Origin: Bacillota bacterium
GTDB taxonomy: Bacteria; Bacillota; Clostridia; Acetivibrionales; DSM-1351
Reading direction: 5' to 3'
NCBI GenBank assembly: GCA_023412275.1
Contig: JAEYNY010000097.1
Coordinates: 1 to 21,338, forward strand
DNA: 21,338 nt
Under the pieces are notes generated by a model. That model ran no database searches and was not told the origin of the DNA. It saw only the letters and a list, made by a program, of their open reading frames with translations. The position numbers were made by a program, and so were the translations under genes. Shown here piece by piece: positions 1 to 8,313 of the stretch (its first letter is position 1; every line of letters begins with the position of its first letter).

Positions 1-2087
1 AAGCAGCACATATGGGTCAACAGAGAAATTCAGGAGAGCCATACATTATTCATCCGGTTGAGGTTGCTATAATTCTTGCCGAGATGGAACTGGATTGTAC
101 GGCTCTTGTTGCTGCTCTTTTACATGATACCATTGAAGATACAACATGTACTTACGATCAGCTGAAAGCTCAGTTTGGACAAGAAGTAGCAGAATTAGTG
201 GACGGTGTTACCAAACTGGGAAAGATCCCATTCACTACAAAAGAAGAGCAGCAGGTTGAGAATCTTCGTAAAATGTTTTTAGCAATGGCTAAGGATATAA
301 GGGTTATTATTATAAAACTAGCCGACAGGCTTCATAATATGAGAACCCTTAAGTACATGACTCAGGACAAACAACTTGAAAAAGCAAGAGAAACCCTTGA
401 GATATATGCTCCTCTTGCCCATAGACTTGGTATTTCCAAAATTAAGTGGGAGCTTGAAGATATTTGCCTAAGATATCTCGATCCAAAGGGATACTATGAT
501 CTTGTTGAAAAAATTAATACGAAGCGAAAACAAAGAGAAGCATATATAACAACAATTATTGATACTCTACGTGAAAAAACAAATGAACTTGGAATAGAGA
601 ATGCACAGATAGATGGAAGACCAAAGCACTTCTACAGTATTTACAGGAAGATGGTAAAGCAGAATAAGACTCTGGAGCAAATATATGATTTATTTGCCTT
701 TAGAATAATTGTAAATTCTGTAAAAGATTGTTATGCAGTGCTTGGGCTTGTCCATGAATTATATAAACCAATGCCGGGCAGGTTCAAGGATTATATTGCC
801 ATGCCCAAACCAAACATGTACCAGTCTTTACATACAACATTGATTGGACCTGAAGGACAGCCTTTTGAGGTTCAGATAAGAACATGGGATATGCATAGGG
901 TTGCAGAGGTTGGTATTGCGGCACATTGGAAGTATAAGGAAGGAATCAACAACGCAAAGGATTCCGACAATAAATTTGCATGGCTCAGGCAGCTTTTGGA
1001 ATGGCAAAAGGATACCAGAGACGAAAGCGAATTTATGGAAACACTTAAGATTGACCTGTTTACTGACGAAGTATTTGTATTTACTCCAAAAGGTGATGTA
1101 ATAAATCTTCCGGTGGGTTCCACGCCTGTAGACTTTGCCTACGCAATACACAGTGCTATCGGCAACAAAATGATAGGTGCCAAGATAAACGGTAAAATGG
1201 AGCCTATAGATTACAAGCTGAAAAACGGCGATATAATAGACATTCTTACATCATCAACAATTCATGGACCCAGTAGGGACTGGCTTAAAATTGTCATGAG
1301 CAGTCAGGCTAAAAGTAAGATTAACCAGTGGTTTAAAAAGGAAAAGCGTGAAGAGAATATTATCAGGGGCAAGGAAATGCTTGAGCGTGAGCTTAAAAAG
1401 CAGGGCTTGTCCTATACACAGTTATTTCGAACAGAGTGGGTTGAAATTGTATTAAAAAAATACAATTTTGCGTCTCAGGAAGATTTATATGCCGGAGTAG
1501 GTTATGGAGCAATTACGGCAAATAAGGTTATAACAAGGCTCAAGGAAGAATTCAAGAAAACACTTAAGCCTGAAGAATTGGAAGAAATACTGGAAACAAT
1601 AGCCCAGACCAAAAATGACAGAAAGAAAAAGCACACTCTTGAAAGCGGTGTAGTAGTAAAGGGAATTGATAATTGCCTTGTACGTTTATCAAGATGCTGC
1701 AACCCTGTTCCCGGTGATGAGATAATAGGTTATATAACCAGAGGTAGAGGTGTTTCTGTCCACAGAAGCGACTGTATAAATATTTCTGCTGATCAGGAGG
1801 AAGAAGAAAGGCTTATAGACGTAAAGTGGCGTACTACCAATGATGTTGCCTATAAGGCAGATATAACACTTATGGCTAATGATAGGACTTCTCTTCTACT
1901 TGATGTTACCAACTGTATCACAGAAGCAAAAATACCTATAAAGGCAGTTAATGCAAGGACTACAAAAGAACAGATTACTGTTATAACTCTTACTCTTGAG
2001 ATAACAAACACTGAACAGCTTGAAAAAATAATTAAAAGACTGAGAAAAATAGACAGCGTATTTGATGTAACCAGAAATAAACAATAA
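1..2087 (+). CDS. rel: Bifunctional (p)ppGpp synthetase/hydrolase, 5' end missing
   Basis: This is a long RSH-family stringent-response enzyme that makes and degrades (p)ppGpp. The first ATG in the window (12) is internal: the codons before it (A-A-H) continue the conserved helix leading into SGEPYIIHP, so roughly 40-50 N-terminal residues lie upstream. Numbering from that ATG, the hydrolase domain has its HD pair at 38-39 (ALLHDTIEDT). The synthetase domain has RFKDYIAMPKPNMYQSLHTT at 257-276. Its RxKD form, together with the intact HD motif, is the signature of bifunctional Rel rather than synthetase-only RelA. A TGS domain (about 351-413), a Cys/His zinc-finger region (C555, C562, C563, H584, C588) and a C-terminal ACT domain (about 615-690) complete the regulatory half that contacts the ribosome. 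It heads a tight operon with dtd 17 nt downstream. The family call is certain; only the start is unseen. Confidence 0.97.
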   Translation, partial: AAHMGQQRNSGEPYIIHPVEVAIILAEMELDCTALVAALLHDTIEDTTCTYDQLKAQFGQEVAELVDGVTKLGKIPFTTKEEQQVENLRKMFLAMAKDIRVIIIKLADRLHNMRTLKYMTQDKQLEKARETLEIYAPLAHRLGISKIKWELEDICLRYLDPKGYYDLVEKINTKRKQREAYITTIIDTLREKTNELGIENAQIDGRPKHFYSIYRKMVKQNKTLEQIYDLFAFRIIVNSVKDCYAVLGLVHELYKPMPGRFKDYIAMPKPNMYQSLHTTLIGPEGQPFEVQIRTWDMHRVAEVGIAAHWKYKEGINNAKDSDNKFAWLRQLLEWQKDTRDESEFMETLKIDLFTDEVFVFTPKGDVINLPVGSTPVDFAYAIHSAIGNKMIGAKINGKMEPIDYKLKNGDIIDILTSSTIHGPSRDWLKIVMSSQAKSKINQWFKKEKREENIIRGKEMLERELKKQGLSYTQLFRTEWVEIVLKKYNFASQEDLYAGVGYGAITANKVITRLKEEFKKTLKPEELEEILETIAQTKNDRKKKHTLESGVVVKGIDNCLVRLSRCCNPVPGDEIIGYITRGRGVSVHRSDCINISADQEEEERLIDVKWRTTNDVAYKADITLMANDRTSLLLDVTNCITEAKIPIKAVNARTTKEQITVITLTLEITNTEQLEKIIKRLRKIDSVFDVTRNKQ

Positions 2088-2104
2088 TCGGGGGTCTATA
2101 TGTA

Positions 2105-2554
2105 ATGAGAGCAGTTGTTCAAAGAGTAAAAAAATCAACTGTTACTGTAAGTGAAAAGATTACAGGAAGCATTGGTCAGGGTCTTATGGTTCTTCTTGGA
2201 GTTGGTAAAGAAGATGACGACCGTGATATAGAATATCTATCAGATAAAATACTGAATTTGCGTATTTTTGAGGATGAAAATGGTAAGATGAATAAGTCTC
2301 TGTTAGATATAGGAGGGCAGTTGCTGGTTGTATCACAGTTTACACTTTTCGGAGATTGCAGGAAAGGTAGAAGACCCGGTTTCGACAAAGCTGCCAAGTC
2401 TGAGATTGCAAAAGAACTGTACCAACGTTTTGTAAACAAGTGCAAAGAAGCCGGTGTAGTTACAGAAACAGGAATTTTTCAGGCCGATATGTTAGTAGAT
2501 ATAAGCAATGACGGTCCGGTTACACTTTTATTGGACAGTAAAAAGGAATTTTAG
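2105..2554 (+). CDS. dtd: D-aminoacyl-tRNA deacylase
   Basis: The enzyme hydrolyses D-amino acids (and mischarged glycine) from tRNA, protecting translation. The 149-residue length is typical of bacterial DTD. Both family hallmarks are present: SQFTL at 77-81 followed by FGDCRKGRRP, and the Gly-Pro pair in NDGPVT (G137, P138), which inserts into the partner subunit's active site. The ribosome site is a GGGGG run (2090-2094) 10 nt before ATG 2105. An earlier ATG at 2100 is followed at once by TAA, giving a start-stop pair that overlaps the true start. The gene sits between rel and a metallo-hydrolase, an order common in Firmicutes. Confidence 0.96.
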   Translation: MRAVVQRVKKSTVTVSEKITGSIGQGLMVLLGVGKEDDDRDIEYLSDKILNLRIFEDENGKMNKSLLDIGGQLLVVSQFTLFGDCRKGRRPGFDKAAKSEIAKELYQRFVNKCKEAGVVTETGIFQADMLVDISNDGPVTLLLDSKKEF

Positions 2555-2572
2555 ATGACGGAGGTTCGGCAT

Positions 2573-3199
2573 ATGTTTGTAAAAACTATAAACGGAGGTT
2601 TATTTGACTCGGTTTCTTATATAGTTGGAAATGGAAATGAAGCTGTTCTGATAGATGCAGGAGTTCAGGCTGACAAGGTAATTGCTGCACAAAAAGAACT
2701 TAACACCAATATTAAAAAAATAATCCTTACTCATGGGCATATTGACCACATTATCCATGTTGACGATATAGCACAAAAAACAAATGCCAAGGTGTATATT
2801 CATATTGACGATGAACAGGCAATGACAGATGCAAGGTTCAATGTATCTGCATTTACGGGAAAAGCCGCAACCTTTGAAAGCAAGTATGAAGTTCTCAGGG
2901 ACGGAAACAGTATAAAAGTAGGAGAACTGGAGTTTAAGATAATTCATACTCCAGGCCATTCTGCGGGTTCAATCTGCATTCAGGTTGAAGATTCGCTTTT
3001 CTCAGGAGATACATTGTTTAAGTTTGGTTATGGAAGAGTTGATTTACCCAACGGTAATTTTTCTGATATCTATAATTCAATTGTCGAGAAACTTTTTGTA
3101 CTGCCCGGTGGAATAATAGTTTATCCCGGTCATGGCATGAGTACAACTATTATGGATGAAATAAGAAACAATCCTATAAAAAATGCAATTCAATGGTAA
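2573..3199 (+). CDS. Metallo-beta-lactamase-fold hydrolase (glyoxalase II-like)
   Basis: This is a 208-residue cytosolic MBL-fold hydrolase resembling the YqgX/GloB-like group. The dinuclear metal ligands are all visible: THGHIDH (H54, H56, D58, H59), TPGHS (H129), SGDTLF (D146) and YPGHG (H187). An in-frame ATG at 2555 abuts the dtd stop, but a perfect GGAGG at 2560-2564 lies 8 nt before ATG 2573, so the start was placed at 2573. The protein lacks the long C-terminal substrate-binding part of classical glyoxalase II, so the natural substrate is open; a thioester such as an acylthiol is a family-based guess. It is co-transcribed with dtd and hemZ by spacing. Confidence 0.9.
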   Translation: MFVKTINGGLFDSVSYIVGNGNEAVLIDAGVQADKVIAAQKELNTNIKKIILTHGHIDHIIHVDDIAQKTNAKVYIHIDDEQAMTDARFNVSAFTGKAATFESKYEVLRDGNSIKVGELEFKIIHTPGHSAGSICIQVEDSLFSGDTLFKFGYGRVDLPNGNFSDIYNSIVEKLFVLPGGIIVYPGHGMSTTIMDEIRNNPIKNAIQW

Positions 3200-3211
3200 A
3201 AAGAGGATAAA

Positions 3212-4705
3212 ATGTTAATTTACAATAACGAGACTAAATATTTTGATTATGAACTTGAAGATGTAATAAAATTATTTTTTACTCAAAACGAAATAAAGAA
3301 ATCCGATGAGCCTTGGGATGAGTGTTCCGGGGCATTTCTTTTCTGTTTTAGGTCTTTCGAGGAAGGAAATGACTTCTTCAATATCAGTTTGAAAGGCAAG
3401 GAATTTAGCCAGATAATAAGCCTTCCTTGCACAAATATTATTGAGTCTTCTGATAAGCTTAAAGTAAAAGAATTTAAAAGAATATTAAAGAGAAAGTTAT
3501 TTTTATTGCTGACCCAATATACCGGAAAGGTAATTCCGTGGGGTATCCTGACAGGTATAAGGCCTGTTAAATTGGTAAATGAGTTAATGGATCGGAAGAT
3601 GACACAGAGCGATATTCTATCTGTTTTAGACGAGGATTATTTCGTAACGGAGAATAAAGCAAGGCTTCTATATGAAGTAGCAGTTAATCAAAGGGATTTG
3701 TTCACAGAGTCAAGAGAAAACAGTGTATCACTTTATATTGGTATTCCTTTTTGCCCTACCCGTTGTTTATATTGTTCCTTTAGTTCAAGTACAATAACAC
3801 AATACAAAAAAATGGTTGATGTTTATGTAGACACACTTTTGAAAGAAATAAGGCATACAGCCCAGCTTATGAGAGCAAAAGGACTTGTTGTTGAAAGTAT
3901 ATATATTGGAGGGGGTACGCCTACTTCCTTGAACGAACAACGGCTAAGCCGTCTCCTTAGGGGGATTGAAGAGTGCATTGATATGACAAACCTTAGAGAA
4001 TACACCCTTGAGGCCGGCCGTCCGGATACCATAACTGTTGAAAAGCTAAAGGTTATTAAAAATAGCCGTGTTTCACGAATTAGCATAAATCCTCAGACAA
4101 TGAATGAAAAAACCCTTGTAAAAATAGGCAGATTACATAAACCGGAAGATGTGGTCAAAGCTTTTTACGCTGCAAGGGATTTGGGTTTTAACAATATAAA
4201 TATGGATTTAATATGCGGACTCCCCGGAGAGGACGTTAAAATGTTTGATGAAACTCTAAGGAAAATAAAAGAGCTGAACCCGGACAGTTTAACAGTTCAT
4301 ACAATGGCACTAAAAAGAGCTTCACAGCTTACTAAGGAAATGGAAAAATACAGTTTGGAAACGCAGTATGTTGATTCTGCCGTAATGGTTGATATGGCCC
4401 GGCACTGTGCAAAAGAAATGGGTCTGAACCCGTATTACCTTTACAGACAGAAAAATATTCTTGGCAATCTGGAAAACGTAGGATATAGTCGGACTGGTAT
4501 GGAATGTTTATACAATATACAGATAATGGAAGAACGTCAGACGATTTTGGCCTGTGGAGCAGGAGCTGTTACCAAGGTAATTTTCCCTATGAACAGACTG
4601 GAAAGGTCATTTAATGTAAAGAGTGTTGAGGAATATATCAGTAGGATTGAAGAAATGCTGGAACGGAAAGCCAACATTCTTATGGAAGAAAATAATAAAT
4701 ATTGA
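3212..4705 (+). CDS. hemZ: HemZ-type radical SAM coproporphyrinogen dehydrogenase-like protein
   Basis: This 497-residue radical-SAM protein belongs to the HemN/HemW superfamily and matches HemZ in architecture. An N-terminal extension of about 170 residues contains PWGILTGIRPVKLV (109-122). The cluster motif CPTRCLYC follows (C181, C185, C188; CxxxCxxC), then GGGTPTSL for SAM binding and the HemZ-like EAGRPDTIT stretch. Family annotation is oxygen-independent oxidation of coproporphyrinogen III. Many anaerobes that carry hemZ do not make haem, so a different reductive or haem-chaperone role is possible. The ribosome site AAGAGGA lies just before ATG 3212. The stop codon overlaps the -35 box of the next operon, and no terminator follows it before the T-box terminator. 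Confidence 0.93.
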   Translation: MLIYNNETKYFDYELEDVIKLFFTQNEIKKSDEPWDECSGAFLFCFRSFEEGNDFFNISLKGKEFSQIISLPCTNIIESSDKLKVKEFKRILKRKLFLLLTQYTGKVIPWGILTGIRPVKLVNELMDRKMTQSDILSVLDEDYFVTENKARLLYEVAVNQRDLFTESRENSVSLYIGIPFCPTRCLYCSFSSSTITQYKKMVDVYVDTLLKEIRHTAQLMRAKGLVVESIYIGGGTPTSLNEQRLSRLLRGIEECIDMTNLREYTLEAGRPDTITVEKLKVIKNSRVSRISINPQTMNEKTLVKIGRLHKPEDVVKAFYAARDLGFNNINMDLICGLPGEDVKMFDETLRKIKELNPDSLTVHTMALKRASQLTKEMEKYSLETQYVDSAVMVDMARHCAKEMGLNPYYLYRQKNILGNLENVGYSRTGMECLYNIQIMEERQTILACGAGAVTKVIFPMNRLERSFNVKSVEEYISRIEEMLERKANILMEENNKY

Positions 4706-4730
4706 CAAGCTTAAATGTAAATTCTAAAAT
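4702..4730 (+). promoter_or_regulatory. Sigma-A promoter of the hisS-aspS operon
   Basis: TTGACA at 4702-4707 is followed by an exact 17-bp spacer and TAAAAT at 4725-4730. The -35 box is a perfect consensus match and overlaps the TGA stop of hemZ (4703-4705). Transcription should begin near 4737, just before the T-box leader. Confidence 0.88.
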
Positions 4731-4740
4731 ATATGTATGT

Positions 4741-4986
4741 AAATAGGAAAGTAGCCTTATAAGGGAAGAGTAATTAGTACTGCTATTAAGGGAAAAGCTG
4801 TCATGGACTGCGAGCAGCTTATAGTAAGACTACTGAAAGACACCCTTTAGAGCATAGCTTAAGGGCTGATGAGAATACTCATCCGTTTTCCGCGTTAAGG
4901 ATCTAAGTGGGTTCTATATTGGAATCATTAGGGTGGCACCACGGGAAGTTCCTCTCGTCCCTTGTTGGGATACGGGAGGTTTTTTA
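4741..4986 (+). promoter_or_regulatory. T-box leader controlling hisS-aspS
   Basis: This tRNA-sensing leader lets transcription proceed when uncharged cognate tRNA pairs with it. Stem I pairs AAGGG (4761-4765) with CCCTT (4843-4847). Above it is the specifier loop, with AGAGTA on the 5' side and GAAAGACAC (4835-4843) on the 3' side, and a distal hairpin with GCTG/CAGC arms around a GGACTG loop. A perfect GATGAG/CTCATC hairpin (4868-4883) belongs to the middle region. The T-box core AGGGTGGCACCACG starts at 4930; its TGGC (4934-4937) pairs with the tRNA acceptor end. GGAA (4921-4924) can pair with TTCC (4949-4952) to form the antiterminator. Candidate specifiers are GAC (4839-4841, Asp) and CAC (4841-4843, His), sharing one C. 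The TGGC favours discriminator G, as in tRNA-Asp. Confidence 0.95.
4951..4985 (+). terminator. T-box-controlled intrinsic terminator
   Basis: CCTCTCGTCCC (4951-4961) pairs with GGGATACGGGAGG (4967-4979), with a two-base TA bulge and a TTGTT loop, followed by six T (4980-4985). Its 5' arm contains part of the TTCC needed for the antiterminator, so the two structures exclude each other. It would also stop read-through from hemZ. Confidence 0.93.
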
Positions 4987-5093
4987 CTGTTTGTGGATAT
5001 GCTTTCATTAGAGATTACATATTTCTTTTTAATAATTAATTAATGTGTTAATAATTTGTAGTGTATTATACTTTTATGATAGGAGTTGTTTAA

Positions 5094-6422
5094 ATGGCAA
5101 AAGAAGTAATTACGCCTTCAATATTACCGGGTTTTATGGAATTATTGCCGGCTGATCAGATTGTTTTTAACAATATGCTGGATACTATTAAAAAAACATA
5201 TGAAAAGTACGGTTTTATACCTCTTGATACACCGATGATTGAGAAGTCGGAAGTTCTGCTGGCAAAAAGCGGCGGTGAAACAGAGAAGCAGGTATACAGG
5301 TTTAATAAGGGAGATAACGATTTATCCTTGAGATTTGACCTTACGGTTCCCCTTGCCAGATACGTATCACAGCATTTTGGTGATTTGACATTTCCCTTCA
5401 AAAGGTATCATATCGGCAAGGTTTTCAGGGGGGAGAAACCCCAAAAGGGCAGGTTCAGAGAATTTTATCAATGCGATATAGATATTATAGGAAATGAAAG
5501 TCTCAGCGTAATTAATGATGCTGAAATATTAAGTGTTATATATTCAACTTTTAAAGCACTTGGATTTGATGATTTTACTATCAGGATAAATAACAGAAAG
5601 GTACTTAACGGATTTTTTGAGGGCCTTCAGGTATCAGATAAAACAGAAGTCCTGAGAACCATAGATAAACTTGAAAAAATAGGCAATGAAGCGGTTCTAA
5701 GGGAGCTTGAAGCCATAGGACTATCCAAGGAAAATTCCCAAAGAGTTTTGGATTTTGTAGGCACCAAGGGCAGCTGCAGGGACATAATAAAACATCTTAG
5801 GGAAATGAATGTTCAGAATGAAATGTTTAATGAAGGTATAGATGAACTGGAATTAGTGGTTAACTACATAGATTCCTTCAAGGTTCCATCAGCGAATTAT
5901 ACCATAGACCTTACTATTGCAAGAGGCTTGGATTATTATACAGGTACGATTTACGAAACTGTTCTCAACCAGTATCCGTCTATCGGAAGCGTATGTTCAG
6001 GCGGCAGGTATGACAATCTTGCCCAAAAGTATACAACAAAGAAATTGCCGGGTGTAGGTATTTCCATAGGCCTTTCAAGATTATTTTATCAGCTGAGGGA
6101 AGCCGGAATTCTTGGAGAAATGAAAAGAGCTACGCCTTCAAATATACTTGTAATACCAATGAACGGAACAATGGGAAATGCTTTGGAAATAGCAACAAAA
6201 ATAAGGGATGAAGGCGTATCTGCTGAAATATACTTTAACGAAGGAAAAATAGGAAAGAAGTTTTCATATGCCGATAAACTGGGTATACCTTATGTAATAG
6301 TTGTTGGTGAAGATGAGGTTAAATCGGGTATATATAAGTTAAAGGACATGGCAACAGGGGAACAGGCTGATATGACAGTTGAACAGATAATTGAAAAATT
6401 AAAAGCACAGGATAACATATAA
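5094..6422 (+). CDS. hisS: Histidyl-tRNA synthetase
   Basis: This class II synthetase of 442 residues charges tRNA-His. Visible motifs are RFDLTVPLARY (80-90), motif 2 around RYHIGKVFRGEKPQKGRF (104-121) with the following REFYQCDID, the HisA signature RGLDYYTG (277-284), SGGRYDNLAQKY, and motif 3 GVGISIGLSRL (320-330). A C-terminal anticodon-binding domain spans about 350-440. AGGAG at 5081-5085 sits 8 nt before the ATG. It is the first gene after the T-box leader and lies 29 nt upstream of aspS. The HisA signature and full class II core argue against the HisZ regulatory paralogue. Confidence 0.98.
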   Translation: MAKEVITPSILPGFMELLPADQIVFNNMLDTIKKTYEKYGFIPLDTPMIEKSEVLLAKSGGETEKQVYRFNKGDNDLSLRFDLTVPLARYVSQHFGDLTFPFKRYHIGKVFRGEKPQKGRFREFYQCDIDIIGNESLSVINDAEILSVIYSTFKALGFDDFTIRINNRKVLNGFFEGLQVSDKTEVLRTIDKLEKIGNEAVLRELEAIGLSKENSQRVLDFVGTKGSCRDIIKHLREMNVQNEMFNEGIDELELVVNYIDSFKVPSANYTIDLTIARGLDYYTGTIYETVLNQYPSIGSVCSGGRYDNLAQKYTTKKLPGVGISIGLSRLFYQLREAGILGEMKRATPSNILVIPMNGTMGNALEIATKIRDEGVSAEIYFNEGKIGKKFSYADKLGIPYVIVVGEDEVKSGIYKLKDMATGEQADMTVEQIIEKLKAQDNI

Positions 6423-6451
6423 TCAGAAAAATCTGGTGGGAGGATATAAAC

Positions 6452-8233
6452 ATGGGAGAATCAATACAAGGCTTGAAAAGAAGCCACAAATGTACAGAAC
6501 TGAGCAGTTCAAATATAGGTGAGAAAGTAACGGTTATGGGCTGGGTTCAAAAACAGAGGAATTTGGGAAGCTTGGTTTTTATTGATTTAAGAGACAGAAC
6601 CGGAATTGTACAACTTGTTTTTACTGATAAAGACGGAGAAATGTTTGACAAGGCTAAAACTATAAGAAGTGAGTTTGTAATAGCAACCGTAGGAACTGTT
6701 GCAGCTCGTTCTCCTGAAGCAGTAAATAAAAAAATGGCCACAGGAGAAATTGAAATAATTGCCAGTGAATTGAGAATACTCAGCACTTCTGAAACACCGC
6801 CTATGTATATTGAGGAGAATTCAGAGGTTAACGAACAAACACGTCTTAAGTACAGGTTTTTGGACTTAAGAAGACCCGATATGCAAAGGAACCTTATACT
6901 CAGACACAGAGTTGCAAAAGTGGCAAGAGACTACTACGATGAAAACGGATTTCTGGAAATTGAAACTCCGATATTGATAAAGAGTACGCCAGAGGGTGCA
7001 AGAGATTATCTTGTTCCCAGCAGAGTTCATCCCGGTAAGTTCTTTGCATTACCTCAGTCGCCACAGTTATACAAACAGTTATTGATGGTATCGGGTTATG
7101 ACAGATATTTTCAGATTGCTAAATGCTTCAGGGATGAAGATCTGAGAGCTGATAGACAGCCTGAATTCACTCAGATAGATATTGAGATGTCATTTGTAAA
7201 TGTTGATGATGTTCTTGAGGTTAATGAAGGATTTGTAAAGAAAGCTTTTAAGGAAGCTTTGAATATAGATGTTGAAACTCCGTTTATAAGAATGCCTTAC
7301 GCAGAAGCAATGGAGAGGTTCGGTTCAGATAAGCCGGATATCCGTTTTGGTATGGAACTGATAAATATGTCAGACATGGTTGCAAATTGCGGTTTTAAGG
7401 TGTTTACTGATGCGGTTGCCATGGGTGGCAGTGTTAGAGCAATAAATGCAAAGGGTTGTGCTAAATTCAGCAGAAAAGAAATAGATGCATTGGTAGAAGT
7501 AGTTAAGACTTACAAGGCAAAAGGAATGGCGTGGATTTCCATTAGTCCGGAAAACGAGATAAAATCCTCATTTGCCAAGTTTATGTCAGAGGATGAAATG
7601 AAGTCTATTTTGGATAGAGTTCAAGCTGAGGCTGGGGACTTAATATGTTTTGTAGCTGATAAGAACAATGTAGTTTTTGATGCATTGGGTCAGTTGAGAC
7701 TTGAAATAGCAAGGAAACTGGATATTCTGAATCCAGACGAATTCAAGTTCCTGTGGGTTACTGAATTCCCATTATTCGAATATGACGAGGAAGAACAGAG
7801 ATGGGCTGCAAAACACCATCCTTTTACCAGTCCTATGGATGAAGACCTTGAATATTTGGATACAGACCCTGGTAGAGTACGTGCAAAGGCTTATGACATG
7901 GTTTTAAACGGTGTTGAGCTTGGTGGTGGAAGTATTAGAATTCATATGCAGGATTTACAGTCCAAGATGTTTAAAATGCTCGGATTTACTGAAGAAGATG
8001 CAAATAGAAAGTTTGGATTCCTACTTGAAGCATTCAAGTACGGAACTCCTCCTCACGGTGGAATGGCATTTGGCCTTGATAGGCTTATAATGCTTATGGC
8101 AAAGAGAAACAGCATCAGAGATGTAATTGCATTTCCAAAAGTACAGAATGCATCCGAACTGATGTCAAATGCACCAGATTTAGTTGATGACAAGCAAATT
8201 GAGGAATTGCATATTAATATAACAAAAGAATAA
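6452..8233 (+). CDS. aspS: Aspartyl-tRNA synthetase, bacterial type
   Basis: The 593-residue class II enzyme charges tRNA-Asp. It has an N-terminal OB-fold anticodon domain (about 15-105), the catalytic core with motif 2 (218-248, RYFQIAKCFRDEDLRADRQ), a bacterial GAD insertion (about 290-420) and motif 3 with GLDRL at 541-545. GGGAGG (6438-6443) precedes the ATG by 8 nt. In the anticodon domain the residue after QRN is Leu38. From memory of mutational work in Pseudomonas, His at the equivalent position goes with nondiscriminating AspRS and Leu with discriminating enzymes, so this one may be specific for tRNA-Asp; that is a weak inference. It is co-transcribed with hisS under the T-box. Confidence 0.98.
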   Translation: MGESIQGLKRSHKCTELSSSNIGEKVTVMGWVQKQRNLGSLVFIDLRDRTGIVQLVFTDKDGEMFDKAKTIRSEFVIATVGTVAARSPEAVNKKMATGEIEIIASELRILSTSETPPMYIEENSEVNEQTRLKYRFLDLRRPDMQRNLILRHRVAKVARDYYDENGFLEIETPILIKSTPEGARDYLVPSRVHPGKFFALPQSPQLYKQLLMVSGYDRYFQIAKCFRDEDLRADRQPEFTQIDIEMSFVNVDDVLEVNEGFVKKAFKEALNIDVETPFIRMPYAEAMERFGSDKPDIRFGMELINMSDMVANCGFKVFTDAVAMGGSVRAINAKGCAKFSRKEIDALVEVVKTYKAKGMAWISISPENEIKSSFAKFMSEDEMKSILDRVQAEAGDLICFVADKNNVVFDALGQLRLEIARKLDILNPDEFKFLWVTEFPLFEYDEEEQRWAAKHHPFTSPMDEDLEYLDTDPGRVRAKAYDMVLNGVELGGGSIRIHMQDLQSKMFKMLGFTEEDANRKFGFLLEAFKYGTPPHGGMAFGLDRLIMLMAKRNSIRDVIAFPKVQNASELMSNAPDLVDDKQIEELHINITKE

Positions 8234-8313
8234 TCAGCAAATATATAATTGTTTATTCGTAATAACAGTTATGAAAATCTAAAAATCTAGTTTGGAGAGA
8301 TTAGGTCGTTAAT

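Noticed and set aside
828..1151. Minus-strand open frames of 60-120 codons inside rel, dtd, the activase gene and lepA
   Set aside because: They are antisense shadows of strongly conserved coding frames, with no ribosome sites and no recognisable protein content.
8249..8275. Possible promoter between aspS and the activase gene (TTGTTT with TATGAA)
   Set aside because: The spacing is 15 bp with weak hexamers. Read-through from hisS-aspS explains expression equally well, as no terminator is present.
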